From the NCBI GenBank assembly GCA_963978895.1, contig OZ022242.1:3305745-3369744 (forward strand): DNA of 64,000 bases, read 5' to 3'. The notes beneath the pieces were generated by a model. The model did no database searches, had not been told where the DNA came from, and was given only the letters and a program-made list of their open reading frames with translations. Shown piece after piece: positions 20,652 through 34,779 of this stretch. The position numbers and the translations under genes are program-made. Source of the stretch: Erpobdella octoculata. Lineage: Eukaryota; Annelida; Clitellata; Hirudinida; Erpobdellidae. Each line of letters begins with the position of its first letter. Positions within the stretch are counted from its first letter, which is position 1.

Positions 20652-22462
20652 TTGGATGAATTCCAACCAGTCACCGCTGATGAGATAATAAAATTGATAA
20701 TGGCTGCTCCGAACAAATATTGTTCATTGGATCCATCCCCTACTTGGATTATCAAAAAATGTTGTGTCCACATTGCATTTTTTGTCGCTTTGATGTGCAC
20801 TCGATCTTTACAAGAAGGATATTTTCCTGCTAGTCAGAAGTCAGCACTTGTCACTCCGCTTATTAAAAAAGACGGACTTGACCCTGCTGACATGAAGAGC
20901 TATCGACCAGTCTCTAACCTGACCTTTATGTCAAAACTGGTAGAGCGGATTGTTGCTAAACGATTGAATGTACATCTAGGTCTTTCTGGCAGTCTCCCAT
21001 CAAACCAATCTGCGTATCGCCGGTTTTACTCTACAGAATCTGCACTATTCAAAGTAGTGAATGATCTGGCAGTTGCTACTGATAGTGGTAAGGTGTCGCT
21101 ACTGAGTCTCTTAGATCTGAGTGCCGCATTTGATACTGTTGACCATGGAATCCTTATTGAGAGACTTGAAAAAACTCATGGCATCTGTGGAGTTGTCTTA
21201 AAATGGATTATTGACGGTTAAACTTACATCTAAACGTTTTTTTTATTATAAAATTACAAACATGCCGCACTAAAACAGAAAGTGAATAATTTAAAACAAA
21301 TTTATATCAAATATATCCTCAAACAAAATAATTGTTGGTGTTTTTACCAATGCTTTTATTAACTCGTCGTCTCTGTTTCTCTGTCTGTCTGTTTCTCTGT
21401 CTGTTTCAAATCTTATTATTATTATCTTATTATTTAACTAACCGCACGCAACGGGTTAGTGTGGGTGGGAACTTGTCATTGTCCGTTTCGCTTAGTAGTG
21501 GAGTACCCCAGGGATCAGTCTTGGGCCCACTACTCTTTCTATTGTACACCACTGATTTACTTGAAATTATTCATCGTTCTGGACTCGAGGGACACTGCTA
21601 TGCCGACGACACCCAAACATATGTTCACTGCTCTGTTGATGATGCGGAGAATGTTCACCTTCGCTTATTGCCCTGCATAGAAAACATTGAACAGTGGATG
21701 GCTTCTAATCGTCTAAAACTGAATGGCGATAAGACTGAATTAATCTGGATAGGTGCAAGATCAAATTTGCAACAGAGTAAAGCAAAAGCCTTGTTAGTTG
21801 CTGGGGCTTTGGTTGCCCCCACAGAAGTTGTTCGAAACCTAGGTGTTTATGTCGATTCTGAGCTTTCCATGAAAGATCATATATCTAAACTGTCAAAAAC
21901 CTGTTTTTTCCAACTACGACAACTTAGAACCATACGAAGGTCTCTGACAAGTGAAGCAACACGTCTCCTGCTGCATTCGTTTGTTGTAAGTAGACTTGAC
22001 TACTGCAACTCTTTATTTACAGGCTTACCTCTTAGTGTTGTTGGAAAGATTCAACGTATTCAAAATGCAGCTGCTCGTCTTTTTGGTGGACTAAAGAAAC
22101 ATGATCATGTGACTGCAATAATGAAAACTGAACTCCGGTGGCTGCGTATCTCTGAGCGAATTACTTTCAAAATTGGGACTTTAGTCTACAAGGCGCTCCA
22201 TGGCGAAGCCCCCTCATATTTGCAAGAGCTGTGTGTCACTGTGTCTAATAACAATTCTTACTTATCTCGTCACAGATCTGCTAGTCGTGGTGATCTAGTT
22301 GTTCCCATAACTCGAACAAAAACTTACGGCAGTCGAGCCTTCAGTATAGCATGACCGGCAACATGGAACATGTTGCCTGCCAGCATCCGAGAAGCCACTA
22401 CATTGAGTTTATTCAAAGCCGAGCTAAAGACATTTCTGTTTGCGAAATCGTATCCAAATTGA
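20652..22462 (+). pseudogene. Reverse transcriptase ORF of the CR1/L2-like LINE (broken)
   Basis: The first part reads VTPLIKKDGLDPADMKSYRP then VSNLTFMSKLVERIV, NQSAYRRFYSTESAL and LSLLDLSAAFDTVDH. At about 21213-21420 some 200 bp of unrelated sequence breaks the frame inside the segment that should read LKWI..YLTNRTQRV. The second part has SSGVPQGSVLGPLLFLLYT, the active-site YADD and the usual thumb/C-terminal motifs (NLGVYVDSELSM, LDYCNSLFTGLP). A TGA at 22352 replaces a codon in what should read SIAGPATWN. The frame resumes to a stop at 22460. Clade by motif only. Confidence 0.8.
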
Positions 22463-22636
22463 TGACCAGAGGGAAATTATTTCATTTTTCCTGACATGCT
22501 GATTTTTGTGTTTTATATTATTTTTTGCTTTATTTTTATTGTTTTGTTTTGTTGTTTTTATTGTAAAAGGAGCCCTGAGGTGTTACACAAAAGGGCGCTT
22601 GAAATCCAAATAAACTTATAAACTTAAACTTAAACT
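20652..22636 (+). mobile_element. CR1/L2-like LINE, 5'-truncated and disrupted
   Basis: The element begins inside the reverse transcriptase ORF (no endonuclease region) and ends after an AATAAA (22609) in a short tandem of aacttaa units (about 22616-22636). It lies between an (AT)n tract and a truncated Helitron end. It is absent from the equivalent place in unit 2, so it inserted after the duplication or was lost there. Confidence 0.8.
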
Positions 22637-23781
<1,145 letters not shown>

Positions 23782-23880
23782 TAGAGGATATACTTGTACA
23801 GTAGAAATCCATTAGTCTGGCATCCAACAGCCCGAAACCGCTCCGGAAAATTGTAAAAATTTTGGTTTTCTCCGAATTGT

Positions 23881-24156
23881 GTCTTAAAAGCGGTTGAACA
23901 AGAACTAACCAATGAGGACATTATCAACAGTGTAGTAAACTTTCAGCCTACACAAAATCTTGAAGAAAGTGACTCAGATGCCGAAACGGAAAAAAAAGAA
24001 AAAATCAGCTGGGCAGAAGCTGCACTAAATAAGTTTATCTTTTTTTCTGAAGCTAGTACTAGCTACAGTGCTTCAGAAATTATTGATTTCCATATCATTA
24101 GAAATAAATATTATACTAAACGCCAAAAGTCAAGAAAACAAAAAAAACATTCGTGA
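23881..24156 (+). pseudogene. Tigger transposase C-terminal fragment (unit 1)
   Basis: 92 codons to a stop, including VEQELTNEDIINSVVN, an acidic ESDSDAETE stretch and KISWAEAALNKFIFF. This order (ELT-DE-I, acidic linker, helical 'EAL' segment, basic end) is that of Tigger/jerky-type transposase C-termini. The catalytic domain is absent. Confidence 0.65.
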
Positions 24157-24313
24157 CTTGTTTAAATCTAAGTGAAATATGTTTTACAGTACGTGTACAT
24201 ACATTATATGAAATGTATAATAAACTTTGTTGTATTTGCATACTGTATATGTAGTTTAATTATAAACCTCATTGTTCTTATAATTACTATTTATGTATGT
24301 ATGTAGCTAATTT

Positions 24314-25039
24314 TAGAGCTGCGAATTAATCGCGATTAATTCCGTTAATTAACGCTAAAAAATTACCGCGCATTAAAAAAATTACGGCGTTAAATATTTT
24401 AACGACTAATCTAAGTTTTGCACCAAGATATAATATTAATATTTTTTTTTATTAAATGCTTTAATTTAACTTAACTCGTTTCTTTGTTTATTTGTCTTAG
24501 AAACAAAAATTTACCCACTTTTCGACTACCTAGAGCTTTAAAACTTTCAGGAAAGCTTTTTACTGGATGACAATACACGAATTGAATGTTTCCAACATTA
24601 ATTAGGCCTTGATCAATTAAAATAATCAAATCAAATTAATCAAGTTGTTTATGTATAAGTCGCCAGAGGTCCAAAATAATTTAATAGTACGGATGTTTAT
24701 TTATAAGTCGCCAGAGGACCAATATACAAGATTGAGCATAACGGTTGTTTTAGATTCAAAAATTTTAGTTTGTTAACTCAGATAAAGAGGCAAATAAAAG
24801 AATGTTTTTAAATTTATTTTCTATCTTTACTTGTTTGACTTATTTTTATCCATTATCTTGCACCTATCTAGAGAGAGAGACAGAAAGAGAGATAGAGAGA
24901 GAAAAGAGAGAGAGCGTACTATGTTTGAAAGAGAATATGTTTCAAAACATATTGTGCTAAAATCACGATTAACTTTCGATTACAATTTTTAATTGTATGC
25001 GATAAAACGATTGAAAATTTTAATCGATTCACAGCTCTA
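24314..25039. mobile_element. Non-autonomous hAT element nested in Tigger (unit 1)
   Basis: Begins TAGAGCTGCGAATTAATCG and ends CGATTCACAGCTCTA (imperfect inverted repeats). The flanking 8-mers are GCTAATTT (24306-24313) and GTTAATTT (25040-25047), a 7/8 target duplication as expected for hAT. No transposase was seen. A GA-rich run lies at about 24870-24915. Confidence 0.7.
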
Positions 25040-25160
25040 GTTAATTTGTTTTACGACAAAGCCTACACTAAAAAGAAGGGGCACCACCCGATAGACAGGA
25101 ATTTTCGGTAGTCAGGCACCGAACCGTTCCCGAACGTGCCGAATTATTGGACTTCTACTG

Positions 25161-25254
25161 TATATACATACATATATGTATATATGTATATATATATATA
25201 CATATATATAAATATATACATATACATATATATATATATATATATATATGTATA
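25161..25254. repeat. Imperfect (AT)n tract
   Basis: TA-rich run with TACA and TATG interruptions between the Tigger and Helitron ends. Confidence 0.85.
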
Positions 25255-26595
25255 TCTATATATATAAAAGAACATGTCCTGACTGACTGACTGACTGACT
25301 GACTGACTGACTGACTGACTGACAGATGACTGACTGATAATCAACGCCGAGCTCAAACGCCTCATCCTAGGAACGTGAAATTTGGAACTTATATTACTTT
25401 TATAGCGTAAACATCCGCTAAGAAAGGATTTTTGAAAATTTTGCTCCTGAGGGGAAAAAACTGGAAAACAAACTTTTTTCTAAAACAATGTATATCTCGA
25501 AAACCAAAAATGAGGAGATTTTGAAATTTGGTATATAGATTCTTTTTGAAAAATAAAAAGATACGTGTTTCACCATTTTTTGAAAATTCGGTTTCCCGGA
25601 TCTCAAATGTGGGTTGGAAAATTGGGTTATTTGGTTTTTAAAGTAGCTGCTACTCAAAAACTGTGAATGCTACAGGAGTGAAAATTAGTATTTAGTTTCT
25701 ACTCCAAAAATAATGAAATACGTGTTTTAGCATTTTTTGAAAATTTGGTTTCCAGGACTTCAAATGTGGGGTGGAAAATAGGGTTATTTGTTTTTTAAAG
25801 TAACTGCTACTCAAAAACTGTAAGTACCACAGATGTAAAAATTAGTATTTAGTTTCTATTCTAAAAATAAAGATATACGTGTTTTACCATTTTTTTAAAA
25901 TTTGGTTTTCAGGACCTCAAATGTGGGGTGGAAAATAAAGTTATTTGGTTTTTAATGTAACTGCTACTCGAAAACAGTAGATGCTACAGGAGTAAAAATT
26001 AGTATTTGGTTTCTACTCCAGAAATAATGATATACGTGTTTTACCATTTTTTGAAAATTTGGTTTCCAGTTCCAGGACCTCAAATGTGAGGTGGAAAAAA
26101 GGTTATTTGATTTTAAAATAACTGCTACTCAAAAACTGTAAGTGCTACAGATGTGAAAAATAGTATTTTGAGGTTTTGTGCCGGTTAAAAGTAAATGAGT
26201 TCAGTTTATCACCGGACGGACGGGCCAAGCCGTTATTTTAGGGTCTTCATACGGCCCTGCCCAAACCTTAAATCAAGGTGGGACGGGCCGAGATTTTAAC
26301 CAAGTATATAGACATTTTAGTGATTTTAGGGTGTTCAGGCTAAACGTGAAGTCAAGGTGGGACGGGCCGAAGTTTTTCATCAAGTATATAGAACTTCTAG
26401 GCCTGTAAAAACGGGCCGGGCCCATATTAGACGGGCCGTGCCGGGCCAGGAATTTCGGTTTTTGAAACGGGTTGGGCCAAGTTGTCGACGGGCCGAGCCG
26501 AGACCTAAAAAATTGATCCGTGCAGTACTCTACTATGTATGCATGGTTCAAATTCTCAAATTTCATGCGAGCGAAGCCGCTACGGGCACTGCTAG
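25255..26595 (+). mobile_element. Non-autonomous Helitron with internal ~158-bp tandem repeats (left arm)
   Basis: 5' end A|TCTATATATATAAAAG followed by a (GACT)n run. 3' end: hairpin AGCG-AAGC-CGCT, a spacer, then CTAG followed by T (26592-26596). The middle (about 25640-26165) has four tandem units of about 158 bp marked by ctgctactcaaaaactgt. A GC-richer stretch of GGGCCG-containing repeats follows (26210-26520). The layout resembles HINE/DINE-1-type non-autonomous Helitrons with central tandem arrays. Confidence 0.75.
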
Positions 26596-26626
<31 letters not shown>

Positions 26627-26641
26627 GTATATATATGTATA
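26596..26641. repeat. (AT)n core between two Helitron 3' ends
   Basis: A 46-bp TA-rich segment, the centre of the 3-kb palindrome. Both elements abut it with their CTAG ends. Confidence 0.85.
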
Positions 26642-28264
26642 CTAGCAGTGCCCGTAGCGGCTTCGCTCGCATGAAATTAGAGAGTTTGAACCGTGCATTC
26701 ATAGTAGATATCAATTTTTTAGGTCTCGGCTCGGCCCGTCGACAACTTAGCCCAGCCCGTTTTAAAAACCTAAACTCCTGGCCCGGAACAGCCCGTTTGA
26801 ATTAGGCCCGGCCCATTCTTACAGGCCTAGAAGTTCTATATACTTGATGAAAAACTTCGGCCCGTCCCACCTTGACTTCCGGTTTGGCCCGGCCCAACTG
26901 AAGACCCTAAAATCACTAAAATATCTATATACTTAGTGAAAAACCTCGGCCCGTCCCACCTTGATTTAAGGTTTGGCCTGGCCCGTGTGAAGACTCTAAA
27001 ACAACGGCTTGGCCCAACCGGTGATAAACTGGACTTAGCTACTTTTAACCGGCACAAAACTTCAAAATACTAATTTTTACATTTTTTACAGTTTTTGAGT
27101 AGCAGTTATTTTGAAATCAAATAACCCTTATTTCCACCCCACATTTGAGGTCCTGGAAACCAAATTTTTAAAAATTGTTGAAACACTTATATCATTATTT
27201 TTTGAGTAAATACTAAATACTAATTTTGACATTTGTAGCATTCACAGTTTTTGAGTAGCAGTTACTTTAAAAACCAAAGAAACCTTTTTCCACCCCACAT
27301 TTGAGATCATGAAAACCAAAATTTCATATATTCTTATTTTTAGAGTAGAAACTAAATACTAATTTTTACTTTTGTAGCCTTTACAGTTTTTGAGTAGCAG
27401 TTACTTTAAACACCAAGTAACCCAATTTTCCACCCCATATTTGAGGTCCTGAAAACCAAATTTTCAAAAAATAGTGAAACACGTATATCATTATTTTTAG
27501 AGTAGAAACTAAATACTAATTTTTACTTTTGTAGCATTTACAGTTTTTGAGTATCAGTTACTTTAAAAACCAAGTAATCCTATTGTCCAGCCCAAATTTA
27601 AGGTCCTGGAAACCAAATTTATAAAAAAATGGTGAAACACGTATATCTTTATTTTTAGAATAGAAACTAAATACTAATTTTTAAATCTGTGGTATTTACA
27701 GTTTTTGAGTAGCAGTTACTTTAAAAAACAAATAACCCTATTTTCCACCCCACATTTGAAGTCCTGGAAATCAAATTTTCAAAAAATGCTAAAACACGTA
27801 TTTCATTATTTTTGGAGTAGAAACTAAATACTAATTTTTACTCCTGTAGCATTAACAGTTTTTGAGTAGAAGCTACTTTAAAAACCAAATAACCCAATTT
27901 TCCAACCCACATTTGAGGTCCGGGAAACCGAATTTTCAAAAAATGGTGAAACACGTACCTTTTTATTTTTCAAAAAGAATCTATATACAAAATTTCAAAA
28001 TCTTCTCATTTTTGGTTTTCGAGATATACATTGTTTTAGAAAAATGTTTGTTTTCCAGTTTTTTCCCCTCAGGAGCAAAATTTTCAAAAATCCTTTCTTA
28101 GCGGATGTTTACGCTATAAAAGTAATATAAGTTCCAAATTTCACGTTCCTAGGATGAGGCGTTTGAGCTCGGCGTTGATTATCAGTCAGTCATCTGTCAG
28201 TCAGTCAGTCAGTCAGTCAGTCAGTCAGTCAGTCAGTCAGGACATGTTCTTTTATATATATAGA
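26642..28264 (-). mobile_element. Non-autonomous Helitron with internal ~157-bp tandem repeats (right arm)
   Basis: Inverted partner of 25255-26595: CTAG 3' end at 26642, hairpin just inside, (GTCA)n run and 5' TC (as GA at 28263-28264, followed by T). The repeat array has about six units (27075-27910) against four in the left arm, so the arms are of different length and diverged. They are two related copies, not an exact fold-back. Confidence 0.75.
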
Positions 28265-28320
28265 TATATATATACATATATATATATACATATATATATA
28301 ATACATATATATATATATAA

Positions 28321-28355
<35 letters not shown>

Positions 28356-28373
28356 TGTATACATATACATGTC

Positions 28374-28454
<81 letters not shown>
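28265..28454. repeat. (AT)n microsatellite upstream of SR copy 2
   Basis: TA dinucleotides with a few G/C interruptions, ending where the conserved SR 5' flank starts. Confidence 0.9.
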
Positions 28455-28456
<2 letters not shown>

Positions 28457-28567
28457 TCATAGATTATAAAATCTTCTTTTTCCTCTCACTGAAGATCACA
28501 AGACCAAAAAGATGTTAAATTAGTATTTTAGCTATCAGCCAAATTCAACTAATATCAATCTATAAGC

Positions 28568-30124
28568 ATGCCTTCAAGAGTTTATATCGGAAGATTACCG
28601 AACCGTGCAACGGAAAGAGATATTGAGAAGTTTTTTAAAGGTTACGGACGTATCACCGACGTGATGCTGAAGAACGGTTACGGCTTTGTCGATATCGAAG
28701 ATGAGAGAGATGCCGATGATGCCGTTTATGATCTCGACAATAGAGAAATGTTGGGCGAGCGCGTCCTAGTCCAACATGCCAAAGGACCTCGCGAAAAGGC
28801 CTCACATAGGTCCAGCAGGTCATCCAAGCCAATTTGGTTGAACAAGTATGGCGCACCTCAACGTACAGGCTACAGGGTTATTGTTGAAAACTTATCTTCG
28901 CGTGTCAGCTGGCAAGACCTGAAGGACTACATGAGGGACGCCGGAGAAGTAACATTTGCCGATGCGCATAAGGAGAGAAGAAACGAAGGAGTTGTTGAAT
29001 TTGCTTCTAGAAGAGATTTGAAAAGAGCCTTGGATAAGCTAGACGGGATGGAAATCAATGGCCGAAGAATTAAACTAATCAATGATTCTAAAGACGTTAG
29101 TCGTTCGAGGAGTAGAAGCAGAAGCAGAAGTAGAAGTTCAAAAAGTAGAAGTAGAAGCTCAAGACGAAGAAGAAGTTCAGGAAGATGTAGAAATTCAAGA
29201 AGAAGTAGAAGTAGAAGTTCGAGAACAAGTAGAAGTGGAAGCTCAAGAGAAAAGAGTAGAGACTCAAGAAAAAGAAGTAAAAAAGAAGCTCAAAAAAATG
29301 TCAAAGACGAAAGTGAAAGTAGAAGAAAACAGGAGCAGAAAAGAAGCTACAGCAGAGATAGAAGCAAGAGTGTCAGTAGAGACGGAAAAAATGAAATTAG
29401 TAAGTTTGATAAAGATGTAGAAAAAAGAGTTAGAAGTGAAAGTGTAAAGAGCAAAAAGGAAGACAGTGATGGAGAGAGAAGTGACAGAAAACGAGTACAT
29501 GAAAGCCACAGCAAAGAGAGAAGCAGGAATGTCAGTGAAGACGAAAAAAATGAAAATTGTAAATATGTTAAAGATAGAAGAAATGAATCTGTTGACAGAA
29601 ATGTAAGAAGTGAAAGTGTTAAAAGCCGAGAGGCAGACTGTGACGGGGAGAGAGGTGAATACCGTAAGACCGAAATGAAATATGAAGAAACTAAAAACAA
29701 AAGTGCTTCTAGACATGAACGTCGAGAAGACAGTTTCGATAGAAAGGACCCGAAAAATGCGAAAATAAACTCTAGATCTGTTGGAAAAAACAGAAGTGAG
29801 AGTAGAAGTAAGAGTAGAAGTGAGAGTAGAAGTAAGAGTAGAAGTAAGAGTAGAAGTAGAAATGATAGTATGAGTGATAGAAAAAGTAAGAGTAGAAGTA
29901 AGAGTAGAAGTAGAAGTGATAGTATGTGTGATAGAAGAAGTAAGAGTAGAAGTGATAGTAGAAGTAGAAAAAGGAGTAAAAACAGGACCAGCAAACGAAA
30001 GAGAAGCGATAGTTCCGAAGATGATAAGTCAACGTGCAAGATCCAAAACTGCGGTAGCTTTTCAAAAGTTAAAACGCCAAAATATTATAGTTATAGTTCT
30101 AGCGAAAGTGAATCAGATAGTTGA
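28568..30124 (+). CDS. SR splicing factor, SRSF4/5/6 (B52)-like, copy 2
   Basis: 518 residues, intronless, with the same architecture as copy 1: RRM1, pseudo-RRM with SWQDLKD, long RS domain. RRM1 keeps the family residues [14 protein letters not shown]. Position 90 is Trp as in copy 3, and residue 172 is Asn instead of Asp. The RS domain is rebuilt from AGTAGAAG-type hexa/nonanucleotide repeats and differs in repeat number from the other copies. It ends SESESDS-stop like copy 1. The bases after the stop still match the coding sequence at the end of copy 3, so the stop is derived. Poly(A) signal AATAAA at 30313. Same strand as the host GPCR gene. Confidence 0.85.
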   Translation: MPSRVYIGRLPNRATERDIEKFFKGYGRITDVMLKNGYGFVDIEDERDADDAVYDLDNREMLGERVLVQHAKGPREKASHRSSRSSKPIWLNKYGAPQRTGYRVIVENLSSRVSWQDLKDYMRDAGEVTFADAHKERRNEGVVEFASRRDLKRALDKLDGMEINGRRIKLINDSKDVSRSRSRSRSRSRSSKSRSRSSRRRRSSGRCRNSRRSRSRSSRTSRSGSSREKSRDSRKRSKKEAQKNVKDESESRRKQEQKRSYSRDRSKSVSRDGKNEISKFDKDVEKRVRSESVKSKKEDSDGERSDRKRVHESHSKERSRNVSEDEKNENCKYVKDRRNESVDRNVRSESVKSREADCDGERGEYRKTEMKYEETKNKSASRHERREDSFDRKDPKNAKINSRSVGKNRSESRSKSRSESRSKSRSKSRSRNDSMSDRKSKSRSKSRSRSDSMCDRRSKSRSDSRSRKRSKNRTSKRKRSDSSEDDKSTCKIQNCGSFSKVKTPKYYSYSSSESESDS

Positions 30125-30429
30125 GGCTCAAGACATGGGGTGGTATATTCATTACGACCACGACGTACTGAATGGACCACCTAAGTGTCTGAGGTGGCTT
30201 CACAAAAACACTGTTTTAGTAATAACCTGATTTTTAAAATGTATTTAAATTTAAATATTTGTTTCTACATGTCTCAGCCTTATATTTGTCATTAAAATAT
30301 TTACAAAAGCTAAATAAATATATGTATAGTGAGTTTTTAAACGCATTTCATGAAATTGTGGTCTATTCAGTACCAGTCTCCCTACATGTCGATACAGGCT
30401 GAACCAAAAGCAGCTTGATGATGCGAACA

Positions 30430-30430
30430 A

Positions 30431-30463
<33 letters not shown>

Positions 30464-30487
30464 TTAGACATGTATATGAATACACAT

Positions 30488-30560
<73 letters not shown>
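30430..30560. repeat. (AT)n / (CA)n tract
   Basis: TA runs with a short (ca)n insert at about 30481-30502, following the SR copy 2 3' flank. Confidence 0.85.
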
Positions 30561-31242
<682 letters not shown>

Positions 31243-31341
31243 TAGAGGATATACTTGTACAGTAGAAATCCATTAGTCTGGCATCCAACAGCCCGGAACC
31301 GCTCCGGAAAATTGTTAAAATTTTGGTTTTCTCCGAATTGT

Positions 31342-31617
31342 GTCTTAAAAGCGGTTGAACAAGAACTAACCAATGAGGACATTATCAACAGTGTAGTAAA
31401 CTTTCAGCCTACACAAAATCTTGAAGAAAGTGACTCAGATGCCGAAACGGAAGAAAAAGAAAAAATCAGCTGGGCAGAAGCTGCACTAAATAAGTTTATC
31501 TTTTTTTCTGAAGCTAGTACTAGCTACAATGCTTCAGAAATTATTGATTTCCATATCATTAGAAATAAATATTATACTAAACGCCAAAAGTCAAGAAAAC
31601 AAAAAAAACATTCGTGA
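31342..31617 (+). pseudogene. Tigger transposase C-terminal fragment (unit 2)
   Basis: 92 codons nearly identical to 23881-24156 (one visible change: ETEEKEK for ETEKKEK). The open frame extends upstream to 31255 only because the terminal repeat happens to be open. Confidence 0.65.
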
Positions 31618-31774
31618 CTTGTTTAAATCTAAGTGAAATATGTTTTACAGTACGTGTACATACATTATATGAAATGTATAATAAACTTTGTTGTATTTGC
31701 ATACTGTATATGTAGTTTAATTATAAACCTCATTGTTCTTATAATTACTATATATGTATGTATGTAGCTAATTT

Positions 31775-32415
31775 TAGAGCTGCGAATTAATCGCGATTAA
31801 TTCCGTTAATTAACGCTAAAAAATTAGCGCGCCTTAAAAAAATTAACGCCGTTAAATATTTTAACGACTAATCTAAATTTTGCACCAAGATATAATATTA
31901 ATATTTTTTTTGATCAAATGCTTTAATTTAACTTCCCTCGTTTCTTTGTTTATTTGTTTGTTTGTCTTAGAAACAATAATTTACCCACTTTTCGACTACC
32001 TAGAGCTTTAAAACTTTCAGGAAAGCTTTTTTCTGGATGACAATACACGAATTGAATGTTTCCAACATTAATTAGGCCTAGAATCAATTAAAATAATCAA
32101 ATCAAAATAATCAAGTTGTTTATGTATAAGTCGCCAGAGGACCAAAATACAAGATTGAGCGTAACGGTTGTTTTAGATTCAAAAATTTTAGTTCGTTGAC
32201 TCATATAAAGAGGCAAATAAAAGAATGTTTTTAAATTTATTTTCTATCTTTACTTGTTCGACTTATTTGTATCCATTTTCTTGCACCTCTCATGAGAGAG
32301 AGACAGAAAGAGAGATAGAGAGAAAAAGAGAGAGAAAGCGTACTGTGTTTGAAAGAGAATATGTATCAAAACATATTGCGTTAAAATCACGATTAAGTTT
32401 CGATGAAAATTTTTA
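31775..32415. mobile_element. hAT remnant nested in Tigger, right end deleted (unit 2)
   Basis: Starts TAGAGCTGCGAATTAATCG like 24314. The right terminal repeat and its target duplication copy are missing: the sequence jumps between two TTTTTAATT stretches, consistent with a microhomology deletion after duplication. Confidence 0.65.
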
Positions 32416-32532
32416 ATTTGTTTTACGACAAAGCCTACACTAAAAAGAAGGGGCACCACCCGATAGACCGGAATTTTCGGTAGTCCGGCACCGAACCGTT
32501 CCCAAACGTGCCGAATTATTGGACTTCTACTG

Positions 32533-32620
32533 TATATACATACATATATGTATATATATATAGATACATATATATAAATGTATATATATACATATATATA
32601 TATATATGTATATATATATG

Positions 32621-32691
<71 letters not shown>

Positions 32692-32710
32692 ATATATATG
32701 TATATATATG

Positions 32711-32765
<55 letters not shown>

Positions 32766-32766
32766 T

Positions 32767-32819
<53 letters not shown>

Positions 32820-32945
32820 CATATATATATATATATATGTATATAAGTATTTATATATATTTACATATATACATGTATATATATACATGTCTATATATAT
32901 ATATATATATATACATGTATATATATATATGTATATATATATATT
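32533..32945. repeat. Imperfect (AT)n tract upstream of SR copy 3
   Basis: About 410 bp of TA with regular G/C interruptions (tatg and tata blocks). Confidence 0.9.
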
Positions 32946-33057
32946 CATAGATTATAAAATCTTCTTTTTCCTCTCACTGAAGATCACAAGACCAAAAAGA
33001 TGTGTTAAATTAGTATTTTAGCTATCAGCCAAATTTAACTAATATCAATCTATAAGC

Positions 33058-34590
33058 ATGCCTTCAAGAGTTTATATCGGAAGACTGCCGAACCGTGCAA
33101 CGGAAAGAGATATTGAGAAGTTTTTTAAAGGTTACGGACGTATCACCGACGTGATGCTGAAGAACGGTTACGGCTTTGTCGATATCGAAGATGAGAGAGA
33201 TGCCGATGATGCCGTTTATGATCTCGACAATAAAGAAATGTTAGGCGAGCGCGTCCTAGTCCAACATGCCAAAGGACCTCGCGAAAAGGCCTCACATAGG
33301 TCCAGCAGGTCATCCAAGCCAATTTGGTTGAACAAGTATGGCGCACCTCAACGTACAGGCTACAGGGTTATTGTTGAAAACTTATCTTCGCGTGTCAGCT
33401 GGCAAGACCTGAAAGACTACATGAGGGACGCCGGAGAAGTAACGTTTGCCGATGCGCACAAGGAGAGAAGAAACGAAGGAGTTGTTGAATTTGCTTCTAA
33501 AAGAGATTTGAAAAGAGCCTTGGATAAGCTAGACGGGATGGAAATCAATGGCCGAAGAATTAAACTAATCGATGATTCCAAAGACGTTAGTCGTTCGAGG
33601 AGTAGAAGCAGAAGCAGAAGCAGAAGTAGAAGTTCAAAAAGTAGAAGTAGAAGCTCAAGACGAAGAAGAAGTTCAGGAAGAGGTAGAAATTCAAGAAGAA
33701 ATAGAAGTAGAAGTTCGAGAACAAGTAGAAGTGGAAGTTCAAGAGAAAAAAGTAGAGACTCAAGAAAAAGAAGTACAAAAGAAGCTCAAAAAAATGTTAA
33801 AGACGAAAGTGAAAGTAGAAGTAAACAGGAGCAGAAAAGAAGCTACAGCAGAGATAGAAGCAAGAGTGTCAGTAGAGACGGAAAAAATGAAAATAGTAAA
33901 TTTGATAAAGATGTAGAAAAAAGAGTTAGAAGTGAAAGTGTAAAAAGCAAAAAGGCAGACAGTGATAGAGAGAGAAGTGAAAGAAGAAAAGTACAAGAAA
34001 GCCACAGCAGAGAAAATAGCAGGAATGTCAGTGAAGACGAAAAAAATGAAAATTGTAAATATGTTAAAGATAGAAGAAATGAATCTGTAGACAGAAATGT
34101 AAGAAGTGAAAGTGTAAAAAGCCGAGAGGCAGACTGTGACGGGGAGAGTGGTGAATACCGTAAGACCGAAATGAAATATGAAGAAACTAAAAACAAAAGT
34201 GCTTCTAGACACGAACGTCGAGAAGACAGTTTCGAAAGAGAGGATTTGAAAACTGCGAAAAGAAACAGTAGATCTGTTGAAAGAAGTAGAAGTAAGAGTA
34301 GAAGTAAGAGTAGAAGCAATAGTAGAAGTAGAAGTAAGAGTAGAAGTAGAAGTAAGAGTAGAAGTAGAAGTAAGAGTGAAAGTAGAAGTAAGAGTAGAAG
34401 TGATAGTATGAGTGATAGAAGAAGTAAGAGTAGAAGTAAGAGTAGAAGTGCTAATAGAAATAGAAAAAGCAGTAAAAACAGGACCAGCAAACGAAAGAGA
34501 AGCGATAGTTCCGAAGATGAGGAAAGAAACTGTAAAAAAAATAGAAGTTATAGCGGAGATGAATCAGACGGACGAGGCTCAAGACGCTGA
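33058..34590 (+). CDS. SR splicing factor, SRSF4/5/6 (B52)-like, copy 3
   Basis: 510 residues, intronless: RRM1 (RNP2 VYIGRL, RNP1 NGYGFVDI), pseudo-RRM with SWQDLKD and an expanded RS domain with many RSKSRSR repeats. Its C-terminus is different: [21 protein letters not shown]. Where copies 1 and 2 read GATAGTTGA (stop), this copy reads GACGGACGA and continues to SRR-stop, so it probably keeps the older ending. Its own 3' flank, with AATAAA at 34664, diverges from the other two. It has the fewest departures from family residues in RRM1 apart from a Lys at 59, so it is the best candidate for the functional or parental copy. Same strand, inside the GPCR intron. Confidence 0.85.
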   Translation: MPSRVYIGRLPNRATERDIEKFFKGYGRITDVMLKNGYGFVDIEDERDADDAVYDLDNKEMLGERVLVQHAKGPREKASHRSSRSSKPIWLNKYGAPQRTGYRVIVENLSSRVSWQDLKDYMRDAGEVTFADAHKERRNEGVVEFASKRDLKRALDKLDGMEINGRRIKLIDDSKDVSRSRSRSRSRSRSRSSKSRSRSSRRRRSSGRGRNSRRNRSRSSRTSRSGSSREKSRDSRKRSTKEAQKNVKDESESRSKQEQKRSYSRDRSKSVSRDGKNENSKFDKDVEKRVRSESVKSKKADSDRERSERRKVQESHSRENSRNVSEDEKNENCKYVKDRRNESVDRNVRSESVKSREADCDGESGEYRKTEMKYEETKNKSASRHERREDSFEREDLKTAKRNSRSVERSRSKSRSKSRSNSRSRSKSRSRSKSRSRSKSESRSKSRSDSMSDRRSKSRSKSRSANRNRKSSKNRTSKRKRSDSSEDEERNCKKNRSYSGDESDGRGSRR

Positions 34591-34779
34591 ATCTTTGACC
34601 GTTGCTGAGAGTTATTTTTTTCCCAGGTTTTTAAGTTTTTATATTAAACTCTTTTCAGTCTTGAATAAAATGTTATTATTTAGAAAATTAATCCAAAGGA
34701 TTTCGCGTTGTTTTTATTATTACCTAGTTATCTAAATAACAGGTTTAAAACCACTAAGCAGTCAAAAACCAGGTTTTTC

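Larger units (their letters stand above)
23799..25160 (+). mobile_element. Tigger/pogo DNA transposon, internally deleted (unit 1)
   Basis: Terminal inverted repeats are CAGTAGAAATCCATTAGTC at the left and the complement of CAGTAGAAGTCCAATAATTC at the right. TA lies at both edges (23797-23798 and 25161-25162), the pogo/Tc1-type target. It retains only the C-terminal transposase segment (23881-24156) and carries a nested hAT element (24314-25039). Confidence 0.8.
31260..32532 (+). mobile_element. Tigger/pogo DNA transposon, internally deleted (unit 2)
   Basis: Same terminal repeats (CAGTAGAAATCC... and ...GGACTTCTACTG) and flanking TA as the unit 1 copy, with the same nested hAT start at 31775. 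It is about 90 bp shorter, mainly from loss of the hAT right end. Sequence identity continues across the outer flanks, so this is a segmental copy, not a second transposition. Confidence 0.8.
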
